Shown here in pieces: positions 34,820 through 44,341 of a DNA stretch of 64,000 bases (positions are counted from its first letter, which is position 1; each line of letters starts with the position of its first letter). The notes below the pieces were generated by a model. That model worked only from the letters and a program-made list of their open reading frames with translations, made no database searches and was not told the DNA's origin. The DNA is taken from assembly GCA_003116975.1 (NCBI GenBank), contig BGKB01000059.1, forward strand, positions 310,001 to 374,000, written 5' to 3'. A program made the translations under genes and the position numbers. This DNA is from Aurantiochytrium sp. KH105. Lineage: Eukaryota > Sar > Bigyra > Thraustochytrida > Thraustochytriidae.

Positions 34820-36444
34820 TCGAGCTGGTGATAAGAACCCGCCGGGGCTCCTCACTGTCACTTCGTCCTCTCTTCCCTGTTTCCTTAGTCAATGCCGAGA
34901 GAACCGTAGTCGTAGAGAAGGGCAAGTGGGAAAGGCAAGTAAAAAAAATTGATGGTAACGTTCGCGTTAGGCCCGGCTGGCAAGCCAAAGCCCAAGCCAA
35001 AGCCCAAGCCAAAGCCCAAGCCAAAGCCCGAAAAGACTGGACCGTCGAGGACGTCTGTGCCAATGTTGTCCTGTCCCCCCAAAACTCGCAAAAGCTGGGC
35101 TTCTACCTTGACGTCCTCCGCGAGGAAAGCAACGACAAAGCGTGCGTCGGTCCTCCCTTTCGCGGCGCTTTCATCAGCCAAGCGCGCAAGTGCAGCTTTG
35201 GAGAGCTTGTGGAGTCCATCGTCGCACATTATCAAGGACAAAGTCGTGACCTGACGCGCAGTTACATTTGGCTTGATCTCTTCTCTGCCAACCAGCCCAA
35301 GCTCACTGCCGAGCACAGCGATCTTGTGGACGGTGGCAAGGCGCAGTACGAGGAACTGCTCAAGAACGGCCTTCACGTTGTCATAGAGCGCTTCGACGAG
35401 CGCCTCATCTTCTTTGACAAGTGGGAAAAACCGTCGCCCCTCGAGCGCATGTGGTGCGTGTGGGAGATCTACGGCGCCATCAAGTGTGGCAAAAGTTTCC
35501 AGCCCATTTTCGCTGCTGGCGAGGATGAACGCTTTGTCCAGCTATTGGAAGATGAAACGCCGAGAGCCATTACAAAAGCTTTTGCGGTGTTAGACTTGGC
35601 AAATGCAGAATGCTTCTGGCCAAAGGATCGAGACATGATTGACGAGGCAGTGAAGAGCATTGCCGGCGGGTATTCGGCACTCAACGCTGCAGTTCTCGTA
35701 GAAATTCGCCAGTGGCTCGTGCAAACATCGCATAGAATCGTCGAAGCGCGAAAGGCTGCCGAGGGTTTGACTGTCAAGGTTGCCTTTTTAATGGTTCATG
35801 TTGCATGGCTGCTTCACGACCAAGGCCAGTTCAGCGCAGCGCTTAAGCTGCACCATGAAGTTTTCGAGATCAGAAAGAAAAAGCTCGGGCCCAAGCACCC
35901 TGACACGGCGTTTACGATGGGCGGCATTGCCATTGTGCTCTTTTCCCAGGGCAAGTACGATGCCGCACTGGACCTGTTGCAGGAAGTCCTCAAGATTAGA
36001 AAGGAAAAGCTTGGGCTCGAACACGAGCTCGTGGCCACAGCGCGATATTGGATGCCCTTTACATTCTCTGGCATCGGCCGTTCCGTTGAGGCTCTCGAAG
36101 CTGCGAATGACGCCTTGGAGATACTTCGACTTGTCTTTCCATCAGATGACATGCACCCTCGCTTTGGCTCTGCATGGCTTGCCAAAGGCCAAGCATTGTT
36201 GGGTTTTGGAAAGCCCGCTCACGCAGAGGCTGTGATCGCGCTCGAAACGTCCGTGGAGATTCGACTGACGCGACTGGGCCCGGAGCATGATTCCACCGCA
36301 GAACCACTTTACTGGCTTGCGTTGGCGACGCGGGACGCTGGCAAGGCTCAGCGGGTACTCGACATTCAACGCCAGAAACTCGGTGATAGTCACCCATTGA
36401 CGGTGAAATCGCAGGAACAAGTCCGAGTCTTGACTGCGAAATAA
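34768..36444 (+). CDS. TIR-like domain plus TPR-repeat protein
   Basis: 558 aa from the only plausible upstream ATG. Residues about 5-20 are encoded by an (AAGC)n microsatellite and about 72-88 (QAKAQAKAQAKAQAKA) by a 12-bp repeat, so the first 90 residues are low-complexity. Residues about 130-290 contain FRGAFISQARKCSFGELVES, SYIWLDLFSANQPK and SPLERMWCVWEIYGAIKCGK. This set (a WLDLF strand, then a P..R.WC.WE helix) is the divergent TIR-like module common in algae and stramenopiles ahead of repeats. Residues about 340-550 are kinesin-light-chain-type TPRs (for example KKKLGPKHPDTAFTMGGIA, ALDLLQEVLKIRKEKLG). By analogy with TIR and NLR/TPR proteins it may be a signalling or immune-type sensor; activity is unproven and I see no certain catalytic Glu. 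It is enclosed by tRNA-Gly genes. Confidence 0.75.
34787..35030 (+). repeat. Repeats inside the TIR/TPR coding start
   Basis: (AAGC)n at about 34787-34819 and four copies of a 12-mer (CCAAAGCCCAAG) at about 34983-35027. Both lie within the open frame and keep it open because the runs do not create stops; copy-number change of the 4-mer would shift the frame. Confidence 0.85.
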
Positions 36445-36733
36445 TGTTGCCTCAGCTCACCACTTGGGTTGGCATGACCATTATTTCTTTCGTCCCATCG
36501 TCATGGCACGAGCACTGGTCTCCTCTTCATCGAGGTCCCTTGCCCGCCCGCAAGAGAGACCTTCTCCCGTCGTGCTTCAAGCAGCCACCGCCGCTGTTCC
36601 CTGCCCGCCTCGCCTCTCAGAAAGGGTGCGTGCGCGCAGGAAGGGAACCCGGTCAATACGACGATCGTTCTTTCAAGTGAGATCGAAGGAGGCCTCTCCA
36701 CCAATCCAAGCAGGAAGGATGCTTCGGAAGCAA

Positions 36734-36803
36734 GCGCTGGTGGTTTAGTGGTAAAATAGCTGTTTGCCATGCGGCTGCCCCGGGTTCGATTCCCGGCCAG
36801 CGC
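36734..36803 (+). tRNA. tRNA-Gly(GCC), copy 7
   Basis: Same gene, with the shared CCAATCCAAGCAGGA upstream element at about 36700-36714, so it belongs to the same duplicated family as the array copies. Followed by a short T run. Confidence 0.97.
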
Positions 36804-36922
36804 TTCCTTTTTTGATTTTTTGGGGGTTGGTCTTGCTCTTCGTGTAGCTCTGAAATTTTCAAAAAGGAGCGGTGCAGACCCATTCACCACTCCGAGTCGC
36901 GAAAAATTCGGTTCGACAGCTA

Positions 36923-36992
36923 GCGCTGGTGGTTTAGTGGTAAAATAGCTGTTTGCCATGCGGCTGCCCCGGGTTCGATTCCCGGCCAGCGC
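36923..36992 (+). tRNA. tRNA-Gly(GCC), copy 8
   Basis: Same 70-nt sequence but its upstream flank is largely unlike the array flank. Short T runs follow. Confidence 0.97.
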
Positions 36993-37586
36993 TTCTCTTT
37001 TTGCTCGCTGTTGCGCACGTTCAGCGATGAAATCTTTATGGCTTGGGACCTCGACATCGGTTTATCGTGCGAGAATCGATGCGCAAAAATGCTCGCAGCA
37101 AGTAATGCAGGGTCACAAGAGCCTATTTTTGGGCGACGAAACGCAGATTCAACCTGCATTCGGAAAGGCGAGCTCAGCAAATTTCAATTCCGCGACCAGC
37201 TTTGCTACAGGCCAAGGCTTAGCTTTGCATTTGCCTATGTTGCTTAAGTGTTCACAACGTGTCCTCGTATGTTGTGGCAGCTTACAATTTTGACCCCGAA
37301 AGGGTCAGGTCAGCAAAAGACTCGATTTTTCTTTCTGTGTTTTGACGAATTCCCTCGAAGAATCATCTCTATTTATACTTGGTGTATTCTCACGAGCTGC
37401 TATGCTCATGCTCCGGGCGCACAAGCGGTTCTCGCCAGATTCGCTTGTTCTAGACGTGACAGCACATCAATCATGTCCCGAGCGGGTCACACAGGACGTA
37501 GACAATAACCCCTGGGTAAGCCTGGTCAATATATGTGCCTATGAACTTTGCGGGGTAAGAAGCGTTCTCAGAAGCTTCTACAACTT
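36993..37586. other. Intergenic region with a shared hairpin repeat
   Basis: 594 bp between two tRNA genes. It holds one copy of the hairpin repeat at 37291-37315. No supported gene. Confidence 0.5.
37291..37315 (+). repeat. 25-bp hairpin-bearing repeat, copy A
   Basis: Contains the 6-bp inverted repeat TGACCC...GGGTCA with a 5-nt loop, followed by GGTCAGCA. The same 25 bp occurs inverted at 46235-46259, and weaker similarity (TGTTGTGGCA and neighbouring bases) extends to one side of both. Confidence 0.8.
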
Positions 37587-37656
37587 GCGCTGGTGGTTTA
37601 GTGGTAAAATAGCTGTTTGCCATGCGGCTGCCCCGGGTTCGATTCCCGGCCAGCGC
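37587..37656 (+). tRNA. tRNA-Gly(GCC), copy 9
   Basis: Same gene; the upstream flank shares only CTACAACTT directly before the gene with copy 10. A TTTCTTTTTTTTT run follows. Confidence 0.97.
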
Positions 37657-38496
37657 TTTCTTTTTTTTTCAGTCTTTTTATAAAGACTGACTGACTTTCT
37701 GTGTGGCCGGTTTCACCACTGCAGATGGTCTGCCCTAGCTGCATACTTGCTTATAAGAAGGGCCTTCACGACTTCTTTCTCTCGTGCATGAGAGAACTAG
37801 AGTCGGTCGTGATGTCGGCTTCATTTTCTTATAAGCTATGAAATGAGAAGGTGTCGCCTTTGTGCAAAGTAGACAGTGGTCAGGAATGTGATAAACTCAT
37901 GAGCTTGTAGATTCTTAGAATTTTCGAAATTCCGCCAATTTGAGTTTTCTAGGTGATCAAGTACTGCTAAGCATGTCTGCAAAGCTCTGCTTGAGGAGGC
38001 GCGAATTCCGTGTGATCGCGATACACTGTTCAATCCTATCCTATTCAGCAAAGGCTGTCTTATGAAACTCGGATCCAGACCAGTCCGGACGTACTTTTGC
38101 CTCTCTTTAAGTTTGTTCTCGATTTCTTGTCAAGAATAGCAACAAGACGAGTAACACGCTTTTGCCAAAAGACATGCTTTCTCAGTACATCCATTATTTT
38201 GTCCAAGATTGGCTCAATGGCTGACTGATGGCTGACTGATGGCTGACTGATGGCTGACTGATGGCTGACGATCTTACAGGCCGGTTGGCTGACTCGTAAT
38301 TACCAGCCAGCTGGCTGTCTGTTTGATTGGCTGCCTGTTTGATTGGCTGCCTGTTTGGTTGGCTGCCTGTTTGGTTGGCTGCCTGTTTGGTTGGCTGCCT
38401 CGTCGGTATTGGCATCGGTACTTTGCTGTGATAGTATATAAGTTCCAGCATGCAAACTCGACTCAAGAAGCGTCAATGAGTTCGCTTCGACAACTT
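37657..38496. other. Intergenic region between tRNA copies 9 and 10
   Basis: 840 bp without a supported gene. Its right half contains two minisatellites (38213-38404). Confidence 0.5.
38213..38404. repeat. Two adjacent minisatellites
   Basis: About five copies of a 13-bp unit (GGCTGACTGATGG) at 38213-38270, then about six copies of a related 16-bp unit (TTGGCTGCCTGTTTGG) at 38316-38404. Both are built around GGCTGNCTG and end 90 bp before a tRNA gene. Confidence 0.85.
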
Positions 38497-38566
38497 GCGC
38501 TGGTGGTTTAGTGGTAAAATAGCTGTTTGCCATGCGGCTGCCCCGGGTTCGATTCCCGGCCAGCGC
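38497..38566 (+). tRNA. tRNA-Gly(GCC), copy 10
   Basis: Same gene, preceded by TTCGCTTCGACAACTT and followed by a T run of about 20 nt. Confidence 0.97.
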
Positions 38567-39069
38567 TTACTTTTTTTGTGGCTTTTTTTTTTTTTTTTTT
38601 TTTCCCTAACCACCCTTGAGAACAATGGTGGGATGTTTTGCTCTGTACGCCTGAGCACAATAAAACACATCTGGTCATCTCCAGCAGGCCCATTGATGCG
38701 CGGTGCTCTTCAATCTCAAAGAAGACCTCGTTTTTGCCGTTTTGCTTGCAGTTTGGGAGATTGGACTGGTGAGTGTCCAAATTGGTGTCGATGTGCAGTC
38801 TAGCTCAACAATTTTGGAGAGCGCCTACAGAGCGCACTGCTCGTCTCTGTCGAGAACACAACCCACGATGAAGTTCATGTGGACGCGCGAACTCTGAGGA
38901 TTTCCATTCTGGAGCTTAGAGAAACGGGCGGTCCAGTCTGGACTGCGGGAGTCTGCTCACTTACGTAAGTGAGTGAGCGCGAGTAAGTATTAGCTGGACA
39001 TGAACGCATGAACGAAAGACAAAAGCTACATGGAATTGATGGAATAAACTCATTGAAAGATGAACTGCT
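38567..39069. other. Intergenic region downstream of the nuclease-like/kinase gene
   Basis: 503 bp; contains an ACTTACGTAAGT palindrome at about 38960-38971. No supported gene. Confidence 0.4.
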
Positions 39070-40965
39070 TTAAAATCTCAGCTCCTGCTCCCTTACGGTA
39101 GCCTCAACCGGTAGGTTCGTTGCAAGCTCCGCTTCGAATGTCGCGTTGAAATCCATGTCAAACAGCTCAAAGTCGCGACTCGCATCGCCACCGGCGCAAG
39201 ACCTACTGCCGAGATCAATCAGACAAACACCGCCATCTTCACGAATCGTTACGTTGCGCAGGCCCATATCGCCGTGGACGATACCCGCCTCGTGTAGAGA
39301 GCGCAGCGCTGCGTGCACGCGCTTCTTGACGGCCAAGAGACCCTGAGTCCTTGCCATGCGCTTTCCTTCCCGAGAACATAAAGCATGGCCTACATTCCGT
39401 GTCACGAGCACCGCCTGTTTGCCTGCGCCCATGTCAAACTCCCCCGCGTGCACCACGGCGGGAACGACGGTTTCTTGCAGCGAAAGCGCTGCGCCCTCGT
39501 ACATGGCCGCCTCGTTCTCCAAGTGGCGTACAGCGCTTTCGTGCGAGAGCGCATCGGCCTCGCCGGCAGCATCATCCTCCAACGCAGTACACTTCGCAAA
39601 GCAGTCCGAAATCTTTTCGCCAGTCTCCAAGTCGGTCACCGTCGTTTGCCTGTAGCCGACGCCTCGCTTGAACAGGACTGGCACCACCGATGACGCGTCT
39701 GGAACAGCGAATGTAAGCACTGCATCCCCCTTGAGCGTTGCACCGATTATCCCACTTTGATCTGGTCCGGGATTGCCTCCGACCCCACGTTCACGTCGAC
39801 CTCTACGTCGACCTCCACGACGACGTGAGTGAACCGCTGACTCGCCAGAGCCAAACCAATCAAAGCCCAACCTTCTCAGCGAACGGGCTCTCAGCGCTGA
39901 TCTCATATCCACGGTATCTTCTGGTGCGCCAAGAATATCTCTCATGGCTAACCAAACAAAGAGAGTGCTTGCTTGGACCAGCGACGCCGGTCCAACACAC
40001 GGAACCACCTTACGCACAACGTCGCCCAACAGCTCGTGGCCAACCGCGCTCACGCGACCAGATTCCTGGCCTTGCTGCGTCAAAGGACAGAACCTGTCAG
40101 AGTAATGCGGCACCATCGACCCATCCTCGGCCATCTCAAGCTTGAGTAAGTACGTGAATCCCCAGTTTGAGAGAATTCCATATTGACACTCATTGCGCGC
40201 CATGTAGCAGCAAATATGCGCAAGCGGATTACCGGCCGCCTCGAAACTCGCCGTGGTAGTCTTCTTTGTCAGCTTGTTGTAAACTTTTACCTTGTTGTGA
40301 TATCTAGTCGTGTGAGCCATTGAGTCATGGATGTACCGCCTCCCGCTTGACAGCTCTGACGATGGGTCCAAGCCGACTTCCTTCAGAGCTTCCTGCAACG
40401 TCGCAGCCAGTCGATTAAATGCCACTTGGATCGAAGTCTCCCCATCGCCCGTCTCCACGCGTTGAGAATAAGAAGGCATCTCTTGCAAATTGACCCTGTT
40501 CACCACAATCTCGCTCATCTCTCCAATGAAGCTCTCACATTCTTCACGCGAGTACGCCAAACCTTCACACGACGCAAAACTCCAACGTTTTACCGAATCT
40601 GGGCGGTAAAACAATGGAATCTGCGTCGATAGCGTCGATCGCGAACTGAACCGAAACACTTGATCATACTGCAACCAACCCGTCCAATTCGAACGGAAGT
40701 TATCTTCAGCATACCGCGCTCTTTCCTTCTCCTTTTCAGCTCTTTCCTTCAGCGTCCGTCGCTCAGATCTGCCTTTCCTTTTGATAAATTTACGTAGGCC
40801 TTCTCCGACCCACTCGCTGCCATAAAAGCTCGTCAGATCATCCAGATCATCATTGATCTGGACGATACGCTCGAGATCTCCCTCCTCATTAAGTTGATCG
40901 AGAACCTCTTCGTCAACTTCACCTAAGAGGGAACAACGCTCTTCGCTCAGCGTAGTACACCTCAT
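39070..40965 (-). CDS. Nuclease-like / protein-kinase fusion (Crinkler-like)
   Basis: 631 aa from ATG 40965; the open frame extends back into a tRNA gene but has no earlier credible start. Residues 1-110 are charged and helical. Residues about 240-275 (ANPLAHICCYMARNECQYG, then ILSNWGFTYLLKLE) resemble the QxxxY core strand and helix of restriction-endonuclease-like domains seen in Crinkler (CRN) effectors and related fungal proteins. A basic linker (RRRGGRRRGRRERG) follows. The C-terminal 170 residues are a kinase fold: PVLFKRG (candidate ATP Lys), ENEAAMYEGA (helix C), GIVHGDMGLRN with catalytic Asp at about 566, and LIDLG in place of DFG. Such nuclease-kinase fusions are often mobile or effector genes. 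The frame is intact, unlike the 46-49 kb region. It starts 60 nt past the 3' end of a tRNA-Gly gene on the same strand. Confidence 0.7.
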   Translation of the reverse strand: MRCTTLSEERCSLLGEVDEEVLDQLNEEGDLERIVQINDDLDDLTSFYGSEWVGEGLRKFIKRKGRSERRTLKERAEKEKERARYAEDNFRSNWTGWLQYDQVFRFSSRSTLSTQIPLFYRPDSVKRWSFASCEGLAYSREECESFIGEMSEIVVNRVNLQEMPSYSQRVETGDGETSIQVAFNRLAATLQEALKEVGLDPSSELSSGRRYIHDSMAHTTRYHNKVKVYNKLTKKTTTASFEAAGNPLAHICCYMARNECQYGILSNWGFTYLLKLEMAEDGSMVPHYSDRFCPLTQQGQESGRVSAVGHELLGDVVRKVVPCVGPASLVQASTLFVWLAMRDILGAPEDTVDMRSALRARSLRRLGFDWFGSGESAVHSRRRGGRRRGRRERGVGGNPGPDQSGIIGATLKGDAVLTFAVPDASSVVPVLFKRGVGYRQTTVTDLETGEKISDCFAKCTALEDDAAGEADALSHESAVRHLENEAAMYEGAALSLQETVVPAVVHAGEFDMGAGKQAVLVTRNVGHALCSREGKRMARTQGLLAVKKRVHAALRSLHEAGIVHGDMGLRNVTIREDGGVCLIDLGSRSCAGGDASRDFELFDMDFNATFEAELATNLPVEATVREQELRF

Positions 40966-41024
40966 TCTGCGCCTCTTAATTTTTTTATATGAAAATTTTA
41001 AAATTAAAAAAAAGCAAAAAAAAA

Positions 41025-41094
41025 GCGCTGGCCGGGAATCGAACCCGGGGCAGCCGCATGGCAAACAGCTATTTTACCACTAAACCACCAGCGC
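41025..41094 (-). tRNA. tRNA-Gly(GCC), copy 11
   Basis: Same 70-nt gene. Its T-rich 3' flank on the minus strand runs straight into the promoter space of the nuclease-kinase gene. Its 5' side retains a TTTCCTGCTTC trace of the array flank. Confidence 0.97.
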
Positions 41095-41655
41095 AATTAG
41101 AAGGTCTTTCCTGCTTCTTGAGTGGCAGGCGCCGAGAGGTATTGATATAGCAAAAACGTACTCCCCCTGAATGTGCGCCGCTGGCTGTTCGCTAACTTGG
41201 AGCTCGGCGTCATCATGCAGATCGTCGGTCTCATATGAAGAAGATCGTCGTCGTCGGTATCAGATCATGAAGACTGCCGAAACCACTCCAGCTCAATAAA
41301 AATTATAACATTGATGAGGCGTGGCGAAGTGCGCGGTAAGGTCTGCCTGAATCCTCACGGACGCGGACATAAATGAGCACGTCCCGGGCAAATTTTCCAG
41401 AGCGAGCACCCGTGGCCGGAGCTTGTCGAAGGAACACAGGATTTCTTCATCGCTTTGTCACTCCGTTTCAGATCGTCGGCGGAAAACGAGTGCTCGAAAG
41501 GATCAGCGGACTTCAATTTTACGCCGATTCTGTCATTTCAGACATTCTTTCATGTTAGTTTTTACTAAAAAAGTTTAGACTTTTCTTTATAACACGCGAC
41601 ATGTAAATCAAGTGCGTCGAGATCCGGGCACTTTTGTCTACTTGTCGATATGTCC
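41095..41655. other. Intergenic region
   Basis: 561 bp between the last tRNA-Gly and the 3' end of the LRR gene. No RNA gene or supported frame seen. Confidence 0.4.
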
Positions 41656-43434
41656 CTAAGTCGCAACGACCCGCCGCACGACGGAAGCCGACCTAGTGTC
41701 GACACGCATGGAAAAGGGTTTTTCGGCCTGAATAAGAAGTTGAACGCCTTCCGGGGAAAGAAAGTTGTCAGCCAGCCCCAAATACAAGAGCTTCGAAGCA
41801 GCGAGAAGTGGGGCAAGTGTTGCAGAAGCCTCAAACTCAACGCCGTTAAAGGCAAAGTTGAGCCTGCGCAGTCGAGACGTCTGAGAAGATATGCAGGCGG
41901 CAAAAGCTTGAACGCCCGTCGTACCAGCTCGATTGCAGCGCAATTCGAGCTCGCAGAGCGTCTTATTATTTTCTACAGCGCGCGCCAGGGCCTCGGCACC
42001 TTGAGGCCCGATTCGATTGTCTGAAAGGTCCAACACACGCACGCTCGTGTTTTCTTCGAGAGCCTTTGCCAAAACCACGGCACCTCGACTTCCGAGAAGA
42101 TTTCCCGCGAGACGGAGCGCCACGAGTCCAGACATGCAGGCTGCCAGAGGGCGCGCGGCGTCCTCGTCTTCGAGACTACAATGCGCCAAATTCAAATCCA
42201 GCAAAGCGGGTGGGATACTGACGAGACTCTCGTCTAGACGAGAAGGAACGAGCCCTGCAACAAAGCGCTGCAGCGAGTTTTCTCCACTCCACTCGGCACC
42301 CGTAACGTCGAGGCATCGCAAATGTAGCGATGTCGACGAGAGTGTCTCGTCAATGTGCCCAAGCTGATTGTGCCCGAGCACTAGCTCGCGCAAATGGTTT
42401 GCTTCGGCAGCAACAAGACGGGTCGCTCCCTGTGCGCCGAGATGATTGTGCGAAATATCGAGAAATTCTAGCTTTGAGAGTGTACGCAAGCCGTCGAGGC
42501 GGTCTCCGGGGATCCCATTGCGTGAAATCCATAGTTTGCGCAATGTCCACTGCGGTGAAAGTTCTACAAGAGCATCGGCGCCATCGCGTCGCAAGGCATT
42601 GCCGCTGAGGTCGAGGGCGTCCAGGGTTGTACAGGAAAGCAAGGCGCGTGCACCTTCGGCTCCAACTTGAGCTCGCGCGAGAAAGAGTTCCTGCAGACAA
42701 CCGCCCCGTGAAGCAAGGTCTGCCAAGAGCTTGGCACCCGAGGCGTACACGTGGTTGCCGCTCAGGTTTAGGGAGCGGAGGCGGAAAATGCCTCGCAAGC
42801 TCTCGACCTTGGAGAGATTGTTCTCGCGCAAGTCGAGCTCGCGAATCGACACGGCCAGTCGCGACACGGAAAGTGTTTGCAAGCCGACCGAGCAGAGTTT
42901 GACGCGACGCAGACGCTTCGTGTCCTGAAGGAGAGCCTGCTCGCGCGCTTTATTCAGGCGCAGACCGTCGACTTCGACCTGCATAATGGACGAGGTCTCC
43001 TCGCCGACGGCGCGGCAGAGCGCGTCGAGGCGCCCGGCGCCATGCCTGCCGACGAGCGTGACCTCGCGCAGGTCTCCGAGCACGGCGCGGTCTGCCGCCA
43101 CGCACACCGCCGATTCACTCACGCGCGCACATCCGACGCCGAGCTCGCGACGCCATGCCAGCGCTAGCTCGAGGTCGTTCCCGGCCTCGAGCACGCCCAC
43201 GAAGTCGAGCACCACCTCGCGCACGGGGCCTGGCAGTCGCAGCAGCGCCATTGTGCTGCCGCTCCGCGCGGCCTCGTCTCGCTTTCGCTTTTGCCTTCGC
43301 TCGGACCAGCTGCAGGTTCCGGGCTTTCGGGCTTCCTTCGGTCTTGGCTGGCCGGACTCGGAGGCGAGCTGAGAATCGGCAAAGGAGGTTTCTGTTTTAT
43401 AACATGAATCAAAATGAGTTTTATCAACCATCAT
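41656..43434 (-). CDS. Ribonuclease-inhibitor-type LRR protein
   Basis: 592 aa if started at the ATG at 43434 (MMVDKTHF); an ATG at 43251 (MALLRLPGPVREVVLDF) gives 531 aa and may be the true start, since the intervening stretch is polar and GC-rich. The protein is a long run of LRRs of RNase-inhibitor/NLRC3 type, for example LDALDLSGNALRRDGADAL, LEFLDISHNHLGAQGATRL, VRVLDLSDNRIGPQGAEAL and LCELELRCNRAGTTGVQAF. It has no signal peptide or membrane segment, so it is probably cytosolic or nuclear. No NACHT or kinase domain is attached. Such proteins act as interaction scaffolds; the partner is unknown. Unlike the split LRR gene at 13-16 kb, it needs no introns, and its LRRs are a different class (28-residue). 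Confidence 0.8.
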   Translation of the reverse strand: MMVDKTHFDSCYKTETSFADSQLASESGQPRPKEARKPGTCSWSERRQKRKRDEAARSGSTMALLRLPGPVREVVLDFVGVLEAGNDLELALAWRRELGVGCARVSESAVCVAADRAVLGDLREVTLVGRHGAGRLDALCRAVGEETSSIMQVEVDGLRLNKAREQALLQDTKRLRRVKLCSVGLQTLSVSRLAVSIRELDLRENNLSKVESLRGIFRLRSLNLSGNHVYASGAKLLADLASRGGCLQELFLARAQVGAEGARALLSCTTLDALDLSGNALRRDGADALVELSPQWTLRKLWISRNGIPGDRLDGLRTLSKLEFLDISHNHLGAQGATRLVAAEANHLRELVLGHNQLGHIDETLSSTSLHLRCLDVTGAEWSGENSLQRFVAGLVPSRLDESLVSIPPALLDLNLAHCSLEDEDAARPLAACMSGLVALRLAGNLLGSRGAVVLAKALEENTSVRVLDLSDNRIGPQGAEALARAVENNKTLCELELRCNRAGTTGVQAFAACISSQTSRLRRLNFAFNGVEFEASATLAPLLAASKLLYLGLADNFLSPEGVQLLIQAEKPFSMRVDTRSASVVRRVVAT

Positions 43435-43885
43435 GATGCTGAGTTGACGCGGGCCGTGCGCTCGCCACAGACGGTCGGGTCGGCCAGCCGCGTGCCTGGT
43501 TGGGCACGGACTACTTCGTTGGCAAGCCATCAACGAATGACAGGGAATGCAGGTCCAAGCGCTTGGACCGCATTTGATGCTTGGTCTTGTAGAGGGGAAG
43601 ACGGACGTGGGAAAGGGACATCGGGAGCCTGCCACGTGCGCAATGAGTTTTTCTCTACCATTTATCTGATCTGGCGCCTGTCAGTCCGAGATGCCAATGC
43701 GACAATAAGGCTGCCATCAAGCCTGGCACCAAGAATTTTCCACCACCAAATGCTCTCGAGGAGAAAGAGAGATGGAGAGGAGAAGCAGGACGCCACAGAG
43801 AAGGTCGCCTCTGCCTCCTCTCTCTCGCTTCTTTAGCTCTCGCATATAAGCCCACTATTCTGCAAACAATACCCAAGGAAAATCT
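43435..43885. other. Intergenic region
   Basis: 451 bp between two minus-strand genes; contains the LRR gene promoter and the small membrane gene 3' end. Nothing else recognised. Confidence 0.35.
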
Positions 43886-44341
43886 TCATGCGTCCTTCTT
43901 GGTTTCCATTAATGTAGCAGCGGGTAGAGAAGGCCCGGCTTGACCTGGAGGAACAAAATCAGGGTGAAGCTTCAAGTAGCGCGCGCGTGCTTCCTCCTTG
44001 AGCGCATCCATGCGCTGGTTCTTCGCCTGCGCCTGCTTTGAGCCAGAAGCGCCTCCACTGTTTGCCGCAGATGCGGGCTTTCGCCTGCTTACAACCCCTG
44101 AAGTTGATCCGTCTGCGCCCGAGCTTGAGCCTGCGCTCGCCCTGGCAGAGCCCGAGGTGGCCGCGCCGTTTACTCGAGCACCATTTCTCGCTCCTGGCCC
44201 TGCTGATGACGATCTTGCAGACGAGGATGCCGCTCTTGCGCTCGAAGTCCTTGACGAGGACTGCAGCGGGCCCGCAAAGAGGACGAATACGAGCAGGACC
44301 ACGACAGCGACGGCGAGCACCGTCGCCCAAAACGGGTGCAT
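43886..44341 (-). CDS. Small single-pass membrane protein
   Basis: 151 aa from the first ATG at 44341. A single hydrophobic segment near the N-terminus (ATVLAVAVVVLLVFVLFAG, residues about 6-24) is followed by a long Ser/Ala/Gly-rich low-complexity stretch and a charged conserved-looking C-terminus (MDALKEEARARYLKLHPDF, then VPPGQ). The topology suggests a signal anchor with the tail in the cytosol. I do not recognise the family. The C-terminal motif is the best handle for a search. Divergent from the rhamnose-pathway gene across 494 bp. Confidence 0.5.
   Translation of the reverse strand: MHPFWATVLAVAVVVLLVFVLFAGPLQSSSRTSSARAASSSARSSSAGPGARNGARVNGAATSGSARASAGSSSGADGSTSGVVSRRKPASAANSGGASGSKQAQAKNQRMDALKEEARARYLKLHPDFVPPGQAGPSLPAATLMETKKDA

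Noticed and set aside
34949-35254. A frame encoding a KPKPKPKP run in the TIR/TPR gene start
   Set aside because: It is the 12-bp repeat read in another frame; it does not join to the TIR-like or TPR part, which is in the frame giving the KAQA repeat.
33994-38670. Many small open frames sharing AGNRTRGSRMANSYF or MPCGCPGFDSRPAL motifs
   Set aside because: These motifs are simply the tRNA-Gly gene translated in different frames; they look like a conserved protein family but are not.
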